Shown here piece after piece: positions 1 through 6,212 of a DNA stretch of 7,481 nt (the first letter of the stretch is position 1; each line of letters starts with the position of its first letter). The notes under the pieces are model-generated. The model had not been told where the DNA came from and made no database searches. It worked only from the letters and a program-made list of their open reading frames with translations. The translations under genes were made by a program, and so were the position numbers. The stretch comes from Bacteroidota bacterium (GTDB lineage Bacteria > Bacteroidota > Bacteroidia > Bacteroidales > Prolixibacteraceae). The stretch lies in contig JABMPI010000365.1 in the NCBI GenBank assembly GCA_013203755.1, positions 1 to 7,481 of the forward strand, in the 5' to 3' direction.

Positions 1-1
1 A

Positions 2-1465
2 ACTATTTCAGGCCAGGTTGGCATATCAAAAGATAATCGCGGTGGTGGTGGAAATACTCACACTTTCACAGTACCTCAGTTTGAAAACATTTATTCGGTT
101 GCCGAAGAAACCTCTGTAAGGGAAAATGATTTTTACAGCGGTAACTTTAATTTTCAGCACAATTTTGCAAAGAAAGGCCACAAATTTGAAGCTATGGCAT
201 ATTATTCCGACCATGACGAAATAGACAATGAAGAAGAAGCTGAATTTTATTCTGATGAACAATACAATAGCACAGAAACGTACCTCGACCGAGTTTTAAC
301 TTCAGAACTTGAAAAAGAAAGTGAATTCAGATTTAAAGCAGATTATACCCTCCCAATTAGCGAAACGGGAAAAATTGAAGCCGGTGTTCAAAGCCGAATA
401 GAGAATGAATATGAAGGAAATTCTTTTGAGGATTACGACCAGCCAACAGATACATGGATTATAAATGACCAGTTTACAAGCTCAACAGATTTCAAGAGAG
501 GCGTGCACGCTGCCTATTCTACGTACAGCAATAAACTAGGCGAAGTTGAATACATGGGCGGTATTCGTGGTGAATATACAAACCGTGAAGTAGTAAATTC
601 TGATGTAGCTACAACTTATGCTTTAACAAGATTTGATTGGTTTCCAACTTTACATTTGTCGTACGGAATAAAAGAAAATAACCAACTGATGGCAAGTTAT
701 AGCAAACGAATAAACCGGCCAAGAGGAGGCGATCTCGATCCTGTTCCAAGTTATAGAAACCGTTATTCCATGCGCATCGGAAATCCTGACCTCCAACCAG
801 AATACACCAACTCTTATGAACTTGGTTTTATGAAAAGATTTGATGATTCTTATTTATCGTTTGAAACTTTCCGAAGAGTAACTGACAATAAAATAAACAG
901 AATTGAAACGCTGGGAGAAGATGGAATCTACTACCAAACGTCGGATAATTTCAATAAAGATTATTCAACCGGGCTGGAAGTAATGGGAAATATAAATTTT
1001 ACCAAATGGTTATTGGTGAATGCCAGTATTACCATATTTAAATATCGATTAAAAGGCGATTTAAACGGTGAATCTATTGACCGCGAAAGCACCAATTGGA
1101 GTGGACGAATGAATACCACTTTTAAATTTTCACCAGACTCGCGAATGCAAATAATGGCAAATTACCGGGCACCTTCAATTTCAGCACAGGGGGAATCTAA
1201 AGCCATGTTTTACACCAATGTTTCGTACCGTCAGGATTTTATGAAGAAAAAAATGACGGCGACAATCAGCATTCAAGATCCATTAGGAACGGGTAAATAC
1301 GAGCGTGAAACTTTGGGGAAGGATTTTAAATCTGCATTCCGTTGGACAAGAGAACCGAGAGTGGTAATGTTTACTGTTAGTTATAAAATAAATAATTTTA
1401 AAGCAGACAATAGGGATAAAAACGGCCAGGGAGGCGGCAACATGAATATGGGCGGAGAAATGTAA
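2..1465 (+). CDS. TonB-dependent outer-membrane beta-barrel receptor, 3' part (5' end outside window)
   Basis: The reading frame is open from base 2 to the TAA at 1463-1465, giving 487 residues with no start in view. The ATG at 194 is internal, since the frame continues upstream with barrel-like sequence. The protein resembles the C-terminal barrel of the Bacteroidota outer-membrane beta-barrel family (PF14905 type). It shows alternating aromatic/polar beta strands, the hallmark segment INRP...LDPVPSYRNRYS followed by GNPDLQPE (about 779-802) and then YELGF. A final aromatic-rich strand (RVVMFTVSYKI, about 1357-1389) precedes a Gly/Met/Asn-rich tail. Such proteins import ligands across the outer membrane using TonB energy; the ligand cannot be told from this fragment. 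The N-terminal carboxypeptidase-like and plug domains should lie upstream. A terminator-like hairpin lies downstream, so it is probably not cotranscribed with the repressor gene. Family confidence is high, substrate unknown. Confidence 0.9.
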   Translation, partial: TISGQVGISKDNRGGGGNTHTFTVPQFENIYSVAEETSVRENDFYSGNFNFQHNFAKKGHKFEAMAYYSDHDEIDNEEEAEFYSDEQYNSTETYLDRVLTSELEKESEFRFKADYTLPISETGKIEAGVQSRIENEYEGNSFEDYDQPTDTWIINDQFTSSTDFKRGVHAAYSTYSNKLGEVEYMGGIRGEYTNREVVNSDVATTYALTRFDWFPTLHLSYGIKENNQLMASYSKRINRPRGGDLDPVPSYRNRYSMRIGNPDLQPEYTNSYELGFMKRFDDSYLSFETFRRVTDNKINRIETLGEDGIYYQTSDNFNKDYSTGLEVMGNINFTKWLLVNASITIFKYRLKGDLNGESIDRESTNWSGRMNTTFKFSPDSRMQIMANYRAPSISAQGESKAMFYTNVSYRQDFMKKKMTATISIQDPLGTGKYERETLGKDFKSAFRWTREPRVVMFTVSYKINNFKADNRDKNGQGGGNMNMGGEM

Positions 1466-1534
1466 TACTTTTTCACACACAAATTAGTTGGCAGAATTTA
1501 ACTACAACCTTCTGTAAAATAGTCAAACTCGCCC

Positions 1535-1569
1535 ACTGCAACTCTCAAACTGAGCGTAGTCAAAGTCTG
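1535..1569. repeat. Degraded copy of a dispersed Bacteroidota intergenic repeat
   Basis: The core ACTGAGCGTAGTCAAAGTCT resembles a short sequence of the type ACTGAGCGTAGTCGAAGTC, which I recall as scattered between genes in many Bacteroidota genomes. An imperfect echo of its right end, AGTCAAACTC, occurs at 1521-1530. Recognition is from memory of the pattern. A self-comparison of the whole genome would settle whether it is repeated here. Confidence 0.4.
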
Positions 1570-1627
1570 AAAACTAATAAGGATAAAATAATTCCGATAA
1601 TACACCATTACAAATATTCTTAGGAAT

Positions 1628-1660
1628 AAAAACTTGCTGCTCGAAAGGGCGGCATTTTTT
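1628..1660 (+). terminator. Rho-independent-type terminator after the receptor gene
   Basis: TGCTGC (1635-1640) pairs with GCGGCA (1649-1654) through six pairs including one G-T wobble, around an 8-base loop, followed directly by six T (1655-1660). An A-rich tract precedes the stem, so it may also work weakly in the other direction. It lies about 170 bases after the receptor stop and just before the repressor control region, separating the two transcription units. Confidence 0.6.
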
Positions 1661-1670
1661 GTATTAAATC

Positions 1671-1732
1671 AACAGTAACTGTTTTTACAGTTTATAAACT
1701 GATTAAACAGTTGCAAAACTGAAAAATCAGTT
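1671..1732. promoter_or_regulatory. 20-bp-phased palindromic operator array, candidate BlaI-type binding sites
   Basis: AACTG occurs at 1677, 1697 and 1717, and its reverse complement CAGTT at 1688, 1708 and 1728, each series spaced exactly 20 bases. This gives three units of AACTG-N6-CAGTT-N4. Read the other way, it gives two 14-bp palindromes CAGTT-N4-AACTG at 1688-1701 (perfect, centre TATA) and 1708-1721. A further perfect palindrome, AACAGT-A-ACTGTT, lies at 1671-1683. The array overlaps the promoter of the repressor operon. BlaI/MecI family repressors are known to bind dyads over their own promoters as dimers, so autoregulation by the gene at 1855 is the natural inference. The motif is not the classical TACA/TGTA core, so the bound protein is unproven. 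Confidence 0.65.
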
Positions 1733-1741
1733 GTATGTTTG
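1711..1741 (+). promoter_or_regulatory. Bacteroidota promoter of the repressor-M56 operon
   Basis: TATGTTTG at 1734-1741 matches the Bacteroidota -7 consensus TAnnTTTG exactly. TTG at 1711-1713 serves as a -33 element with a 20-base spacer. The -33 element lies inside one half-site of the dyad at 1708-1721, and the -7 box starts two bases after the last half-site (1728-1732). A bound repressor would therefore cover the whole promoter. Transcription should begin near 1748, leaving a leader of roughly 105 bases. Confidence 0.6.
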
Positions 1742-1757
1742 TTCCATGAAACAAAAA

Positions 1758-1822
1758 GTCGTCATGCTGAATTTATTTCAGCATCTCATGAAAAGATCCT
1801 GAATCAAGTTCAGGATGACGAT
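1758..1822. repeat. REP-like element with two hairpins inside an outer stem
   Basis: Outer arms TCGTCAT (1759-1765) and ATGACGA (1815-1821) are complementary. Inside are ATGCTGAA/TTCAGCAT (1764-1771 with 1777-1784) and ATCCTGAA/TTCAGGAT (1796-1803 with 1809-1816), each with a 5-base loop. The sequence matches the general pattern of a dispersed intergenic repeat that I recall from many Bacteroidota genomes (CGTCATGCTGAA... TTCAGGATGACG). Here it sits between the predicted transcription start and the repressor ATG, so it should be transcribed as a structured leader. Confidence 0.7.
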
Positions 1823-1854
1823 AAAAAGACTGATTAATTTTTAAGCTTTATAAA

Positions 1855-2214
1855 ATGAAAAAACTGACAAGAAAAGAAGAGGAGCTGATGAAAATTCTCT
1901 GGAAACTGGAAAAAGCTTTTGTAAAAGATATTATTGAAAAATACCCCGATCCAAAACCTCATTACAACACCATTTCGTCGCTGGTGCGTTTACTGCAAGA
2001 AAAGGGAGTTATCGGATTTAAACAATACGGAAACACCTACCAATATTTTGCATTAATTTCGAAAGAGGAATACCGACGTTCGTTTATGAGCCAGGTGGTA
2101 ACTGACTATTTCGACAATTCGTACCAAAGTGCAGTAGCATTTTTTGTGAAAGAGAAAGGACTTTCTCCCGAAGAATTAGACGAATTGGTAAAACTAATTA
2201 AAGATCAACAGTAA
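1855..2214 (+). CDS. BlaI/MecI/CopY-family winged-helix transcriptional repressor
   Basis: This 119-residue protein has the full layout of the Penicillinase_R family (PF03965). The N-terminal TRKEEELMKILW helix (5-16) leads into a winged-helix domain with recognition-helix segment NTISSLVRLLQEKGVI (38-53) and a wing around KQYGNTYQYFALIS (56-69). A C-terminal helical dimerisation region (about 71-119) follows. Family members repress their own operon and are cleaved or released when a BlaR1-type M56 protease senses a signal. Cleavage in classical BlaI/MecI is at an Asn-Phe bond near residue 101; here the comparable segment reads VAFFVKEKG (94-102) with no Asn, so the release mechanism may differ. 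The start follows an A-rich leader without a clear ribosome site, normal in Bacteroidota. The stop overlaps the next start as TAATG, implying translational coupling. The phased palindromes upstream are its probable operators. Regulation of resistance specifically is not implied. Confidence 0.93.
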   Translation: MKKLTRKEEELMKILWKLEKAFVKDIIEKYPDPKPHYNTISSLVRLLQEKGVIGFKQYGNTYQYFALISKEEYRRSFMSQVVTDYFDNSYQSAVAFFVKEKGLSPEELDELVKLIKDQQ

Positions 2215-5200
2215 TGGAAAGCTATCTTTTTTACATCGGAAAGTCTGCTCTTGCTGCGGGTGCTTTTTATCTCGTCTATCTCCTTCTTTTTCAAAACCAA
2301 AAACAGTTTGTATTTAACCGAATTTACTTACCGGTTTCGCTGGCACTTAGTTTTTTTATTCCGCTAATTACATTTACCCAAATACAATTTGTAGAACCAA
2401 TCACCACTTCCACGTTCAACAATTCAACATTTCTAAGCTATTTACCAGAAGCCACGGCAGAAACGCCATTTGTATTTCAATGGTTTCATTACTTAATTGG
2501 AATATATATTTTAGGAACAACCGGGTTTTTATTTCATCTTTTACTGGGGCATGTAAAAGCCCTCGGTATAATTAGATACAGCCGCATAAAAGAGCTTTTT
2601 AAAACAGCAGTAAATGTTACGCCAAAAGATGTGCATCCGTTTTCGTTCTTTAATAAAATTGTGCTTTCAGAAAACACCCTGAAAAATCCAAGTCTCGAGA
2701 TTATTGTAAGCCACGAACACATTCATGTAAAAGAGAAACACACGTTTGATATTCTTTTTGCTGAAATTCTGTTTCTGCTCCAGTGGTTTAATCCTTTTGC
2801 CTGGCTTTTAAAAGATGCCATAAAAAACAATTTAGAATACAAAACCGATCATCAAATTGCAAAAACCTTTAATGTACAAGCCTACCAACTTGCCATGGTT
2901 GGTTTGGCCGACAAACAGGGGATTGCACCATTTTTAACAGCTCTAAATGGGTCTCAATTAAAAAACCGCATTATTATGATGAAAAAGAAAACAGAAAACA
3001 AGTTCGTCTTTTTAAAACAATTGGTGGTTCTTCCATTACTGGCAGTTCTAATAATGGGCCTGGCAAACCGGGAAGTTAAAACGGAAATAGTTCAGCATGC
3101 TGAGATTAATATTAACGAGTTGCTTGAAGAAAATAATGTTCAAGGAAAAATTGTTTCCCGTGAAAACGAAATGCCGATCGAAGGGGTTGGTATTTATAAT
3201 AATATTGGAAACAAACTGGCTTCCTCAGACATTGATGGAGAATTTTCTTTCCGGTCTGAGGAAATAAAAGACAATTTCATTTTAATTAAAGAAGGTTTTC
3301 AACCTAAACATTTTGAAATTGATTTAACCGATAAGAAAAAGGCAAATGTTGATTTCCAGCTTAATATTCAACTTGATGTTCAGAATCAGCAAGAAGTAGT
3401 TGAAAGAATTGTTTTGGGTTATAAAAATAGCAATAACAATATAGGAAGGGTTTATTATAATGTAGAGGAAATGCCCGAATTTCCAGGAGGTGAGTCTGCC
3501 ATGAAGAAATTTTTAATGGATAAGATAGTATATCCTGAAGATGCACTCGAAAATGGAATATGGGGAGATGCATACGTTTCTTTTATAATTGACAAGGAAG
3601 GGAAAATTATTGATTCCCAAATCTCCAGAGGAATTCATCCTTCTTTGGATGAAGAAGCATTGCGGGTTGTAAATTCATTGCCCGAATGGGAACCGGGTAA
3701 AGTAGAGGGAGAAAATGTGAATGTGCGGCATACGGTTCCTGTAAACTTTAGAATTACAAAAAAAAGGGTTGATTCAAAAAGTAAAGCTTGGTTCGATAAA
3801 AAAGGAAATAAGAAATATATTATAACCGGCAAAGTTACCGACCAAAACAACGACCCAATTTCAAGAGCTACTATTATAGTAAAAGGAAAAACAACTGGTA
3901 CCATTACGGACCAAAACGGAAATTACGAACTCCAGCTCAACAATGAAAATGAAACTTTGGTTTTTGTAGTCCAGGGTGCTACAAAATATGAAGTTAAAGT
4001 TAAAGTTAAAGGGAAAAGAGAAATAAATGTAAAAACAGATTATGTTCGGGCAAAGGATGTTCTTTATGGAGATCCAACTTTAGCAAAACATAAAGAAAAG
4101 AAATTCGAAATCCCAGGAAAAGTAACCAACGAAAAAGGAGAGCCAGTAAAAGGCACGGCTGTTCTGATTAAAGACAAACCAATTGGCACAATCACCAACA
4201 GACAGGGTTATTATCTCATTGGTGACGACATGGAAATTGAGACACTTGTTTGTTCTAATGTTGGGTACAAAACTCAGGAAGTAAAAGTAAGTGGCAGTAA
4301 AAAAATTAACGTAAAACTAAAAGCCGATAAAAATACAAAAACGGGAGATGTAAAAGTTATTAGTTACGGAACTCAAATAAGACCAACCGTGGTTGAATCG
4401 CACATTAATGCAGCGAATACCGTTTTTCTTGCAAGCAAAACCGGGAAAGATGAGCCATTGTATATTGTGGATGGGATTGAAATAGATAATTTGGATGATG
4501 TTCCTGTCAATAACGTTGAAAGCATGACTGTGCTAAAAGATAAATCGGCTACATCTCTTTACGGAAAAAAAGCCAAAAACGGAGTAGTACTTATTACTAC
4601 AAAAGCGGCGGCTGCAAAAATAAAATTTGATGAAGGTAAAAGTACTAGTTACGATTCACAAATTAAGCCAGCTTTCCCTGAAATATTAGCAAACAATAAT
4701 AGTGATGAATTTAATTTTGGCAACTTTGAAAAAGTTTCGTTAGATGGTCCAAAGTTAATTATTGTTGATGGGATCGAAGTTGAAAATGCCGAAGATATTG
4801 ATCCTAAAGATATCGAAAGCATTTCTGTTTTAAAAGATAAATCAGCCACTGCAATTTATGGTGAAAAAGGGAAAAATGGAGTTGTTTTAATTACCACTAA
4901 AACAGCCGCTGCCGTAAAAGCTATCGGAAAAGCTCAGCTTTTTGTGGATGGAAAAGAATTCAAAGGAGAGATTAACGATATTCCTGTATCAGATATTTCA
5001 AGTGTGGAAGTACGAAAAAACCAAGCCGATAATAATATTTATGATGGAATTGATCCAGAAAAAGATAAGATTATTATTCAGACCAGAACAAAGTACAATT
5101 CAGAAGAGTTAAATCCCAAGGTTTTAATAAAAGACACAGAAACAGGTAGTATAACCAATGAACTTGATCCAAATTCCATAGAGTCAGTTTCTGTAAAAAA

Positions 5201-5588
5201 TGGGACGCTTAACTTTCATATGAAAGAGAATGAAGCAATAAAAGGAATAACAACCCCCCTCCAACTCCGAAAATTCATCGCAGATAAAATAAAATATCCA
5301 AAAGAAGCACAGGACGCTAATTTGCAATCAACCACTTCGTTCTTTTTCAGAGTCGACAAAAATGGAAATATTTTCGATATCCGAAAACCTGGCACCGCTG
5401 ATATAAACCTTGATGAAATAGTTGTAATCGGTTATAAATCCAAAATTCCAGAACGAGATATTAGAGAGGCAGACCGAAGAATTCTTGCAAATGAAATGGT
5501 AAGGGTTCTTAAACTTGCTCCTCCTGTACAAATCCCCGAATTTATGGAAAAGACCATTAAAATAACTGTAAAATTCCAATTACAATAA
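2214..5588 (+). CDS. BlaR1-like M56 membrane metallopeptidase with periplasmic TonB-C, carboxypeptidase-like and SusC-plug-like modules
   Basis: This 1124-residue protein starts inside the repressor stop. Membrane segments are at about 5-26, 36-56, 92-115 and 266-284. The cytoplasmic zinc protease part carries HEHIH (167-171), NPF (193-195) and E208/D212 in LEYKTD, as in M56/BlaR1. From 285 on, the chain should be periplasmic. It holds a carboxypeptidase-regulatory-like domain (309-383), a TonB C-terminal domain (415-514, with YPEDALENG and WEPGK), and two more carboxypeptidase-like domains (535-607, 631-704). Two SusC plug-like segments follow (712-800 and 838-900, each with IVDGIE, VLKDKSAT, YG and NGVVLITTK). 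Two decayed plug-like repeats (906-958, 967-1004) and a second, degenerate TonB-C-like end (about 1016-1124) complete it. There is no barrel. Classical BlaR1 is about 600 residues with a penicillin-binding sensor; none is seen here. Role inferred: sense a periplasmic event and inactivate the repressor. The signal is unknown. Confidence 0.9.
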   Translation: MESYLFYIGKSALAAGAFYLVYLLLFQNQKQFVFNRIYLPVSLALSFFIPLITFTQIQFVEPITTSTFNNSTFLSYLPEATAETPFVFQWFHYLIGIYILGTTGFLFHLLLGHVKALGIIRYSRIKELFKTAVNVTPKDVHPFSFFNKIVLSENTLKNPSLEIIVSHEHIHVKEKHTFDILFAEILFLLQWFNPFAWLLKDAIKNNLEYKTDHQIAKTFNVQAYQLAMVGLADKQGIAPFLTALNGSQLKNRIIMMKKKTENKFVFLKQLVVLPLLAVLIMGLANREVKTEIVQHAEININELLEENNVQGKIVSRENEMPIEGVGIYNNIGNKLASSDIDGEFSFRSEEIKDNFILIKEGFQPKHFEIDLTDKKKANVDFQLNIQLDVQNQQEVVERIVLGYKNSNNNIGRVYYNVEEMPEFPGGESAMKKFLMDKIVYPEDALENGIWGDAYVSFIIDKEGKIIDSQISRGIHPSLDEEALRVVNSLPEWEPGKVEGENVNVRHTVPVNFRITKKRVDSKSKAWFDKKGNKKYIITGKVTDQNNDPISRATIIVKGKTTGTITDQNGNYELQLNNENETLVFVVQGATKYEVKVKVKGKREINVKTDYVRAKDVLYGDPTLAKHKEKKFEIPGKVTNEKGEPVKGTAVLIKDKPIGTITNRQGYYLIGDDMEIETLVCSNVGYKTQEVKVSGSKKINVKLKADKNTKTGDVKVISYGTQIRPTVVESHINAANTVFLASKTGKDEPLYIVDGIEIDNLDDVPVNNVESMTVLKDKSATSLYGKKAKNGVVLITTKAAAAKIKFDEGKSTSYDSQIKPAFPEILANNNSDEFNFGNFEKVSLDGPKLIIVDGIEVENAEDIDPKDIESISVLKDKSATAIYGEKGKNGVVLITTKTAAAVKAIGKAQLFVDGKEFKGEINDIPVSDISSVEVRKNQADNNIYDGIDPEKDKIIIQTRTKYNSEELNPKVLIKDTETGSITNELDPNSIESVSVKNGTLNFHMKENEAIKGITTPLQLRKFIADKIKYPKEAQDANLQSTTSFFFRVDKNGNIFDIRKPGTADINLDEIVVIGYKSKIPERDIREADRRILANEMVRVLKLAPPVQIPEFMEKTIKITVKFQLQ
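4458..4901 (+). repeat. Tandem duplicated SusC-plug-like segment within the M56 gene
   Basis: Residues 749-797 (4458-4604) and 848-896 (4755-4901) align without gaps at a spacing of 99 residues and are identical at 32 of 49 positions. Both carry IVDGIE, an IES/VES-type turn, VLKDKSAT, YG and NGVVLITTK, the conserved core of SusC/RagA plug domains. At nucleotide level many third positions differ, so the duplication is old or selected at protein level. Weaker echoes continue at 4929-5087 and 5112-5225. Confidence 0.85.
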
Positions 5589-5594
5589 AACGTC

Positions 5595-5685
5595 TCTCTG
5601 AAAACCTCCGTGTTCTCTGTGGTTTTAAAAATATATTAGAATATTACCACAGAGAATACAGAGCAAGCACGGAGTTACACAGAGA
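5595..5685. repeat. Nested inverted repeat of the CCACAGAGAA type
   Basis: Three pairs of arms are nested in order: TCTCTG/CAGAGA (5595-5600 with 5680-5685), CTCCGTG/CACGGAG (5606-5612 with 5668-5674), and TTCTCTGTGGT/ACCACAGAGAA (5613-5623 with 5646-5656). The right side carries extra bases between arms. The pattern resembles a dispersed intergenic repeat that I recall from Bacteroidota genomes. It lies just after the M56 stop and before the shared terminator. Confidence 0.65.
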
Positions 5686-5698
5686 AAAGAAAACATAA

Positions 5699-5724
5699 AA
5701 AAAGGAGCCTCGCAGCTCCTTTTT
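5699..5724. terminator. Bidirectional terminator between convergent M56 and osmC genes
   Basis: AAAAAGGAGC (5699-5708) and GCTCCTTTTT (5715-5724) are perfect complements around a 6-base loop. The A run on one side and T run on the other provide a U tract on either strand. It sits 110 bases after the M56 stop and 24 bases after the osmC stop, so it can end both transcripts. Confidence 0.85.
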
Positions 5725-5748
5725 CAATATTTGGGTATTGATATATTA

Positions 5749-6174
5749 TTATACCAATTTTGCATTTAAATCAATTGTAGCAGTTCCGCCTGCGTACAAT
5801 CTCGAAATCGGACATTTATCTTTAGCAGCAACAGAAAGTTCTGCAAATTTTTCCTGAGAAAGTCCTTCGCATTTTACAACAGTTGATAATGTAATGTTGG
5901 TAATTGCAGGGCCGCCATCAACTTCGCCTAAAGTTACGGCAGCTTCAGTTTCAATGCTTTCCGGATTTAATCCTTCGCCACTAATTAAAGCAGACAAAAA
6001 CATAGAATAACAACCCGATTGTGCTGCACCTACTAATTCTTCAGGGTTGGTTCCTTTTGCATTTTCAAAACGGGTTGCAAATGTAAACGGGCCTTCATAT
6101 CCTGTAAATCCCATGGTTCCTTTTCCCTCTTTCAAGGTGCCGTTCCAAACCGATTTTACTTTTCTTATTGCCAT
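5749..6174 (-). CDS. osmC: OsmC-family peroxiredoxin (organic hydroperoxide reductase)
   Basis: This 141-residue protein is close in length and pattern to E. coli OsmC. It has GKGTM (18-22), FATRFENAKGTNPEELVGAA (32-51), the first reactive cysteine C55 in GCYSMFLSAL, and the second C121 in KCPISRLY. R35 and E46 fit the conserved charged residues that activate the peroxidatic cysteine. OsmC/Ohr enzymes reduce organic hydroperoxides in the cytoplasm as homodimers, usually with dihydrolipoyl or other thiol reductants. The NPEELVGAA and KVDGG-like region (here EVDGGPAIT, 84-92) favours the OsmC rather than the Ohr branch. It follows ahpC on the same strand with a 38-base gap that shows no terminator, so the two are probably one transcript. 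The start at 6174 follows an A-rich leader without a Shine-Dalgarno site. Confidence 0.93.
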   Translation of the reverse strand: MAIRKVKSVWNGTLKEGKGTMGFTGYEGPFTFATRFENAKGTNPEELVGAAQSGCYSMFLSALISGEGLNPESIETEAAVTLGEVDGGPAITNITLSTVVKCEGLSQEKFAELSVAAKDKCPISRLYAGGTATIDLNAKLV

Positions 6175-6212
6175 GATGTATGTATTTTTATTTGTGTATT
6201 AATTTTGTTCAA

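Larger units (their letters stand above)
1466..1854. other. Gene-free control region between receptor and repressor operon
   Basis: No credible coding frame lies in these 389 bases. In order they hold a degraded dispersed-repeat remnant (1535-1569), a terminator-like hairpin with a T run (1635-1660), a phased array of AACTG/CAGTT half-sites (1671-1732), a Bacteroidota-type promoter (1711-1741), a REP-like double hairpin (1758-1822), and an A/T-rich leader up to the ATG at 1855. I see nothing recognisable in 1466-1520 or 1570-1627. Confidence 0.8.

Noticed and set aside
194..262. ATG at 194 as the start of the receptor gene, and a minus-strand frame at 26-262
   Set aside because: The receptor frame is open back to base 2 with barrel-like sequence. 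The opposite-strand frame is an unrecognisable shadow of it.
1671..1736. CRISPR-like array
   Set aside because: The 20-bp units are too short, have no spacer/repeat division, and consist of small palindromic half-sites over a promoter, which fits operators instead.
1758..1822. tRNA or riboswitch
   Set aside because: The fold is a two-hairpin REP-like element without a T-arm, CCA end, anticodon arm or any riboswitch core I recognise.
2534..5579. Several minus-strand frames of 60-90 codons inside the M56 gene
   Set aside because: They lie entirely opposite a well-supported coding frame, show no family resemblance, and have no promoter or leader of their own.
2..5588. Receptor gene and M56 operon as one regulated unit
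   Set aside because: They are in the same orientation, but a 389-base gap with a terminator and a new promoter separates them, so a functional link is not supported.
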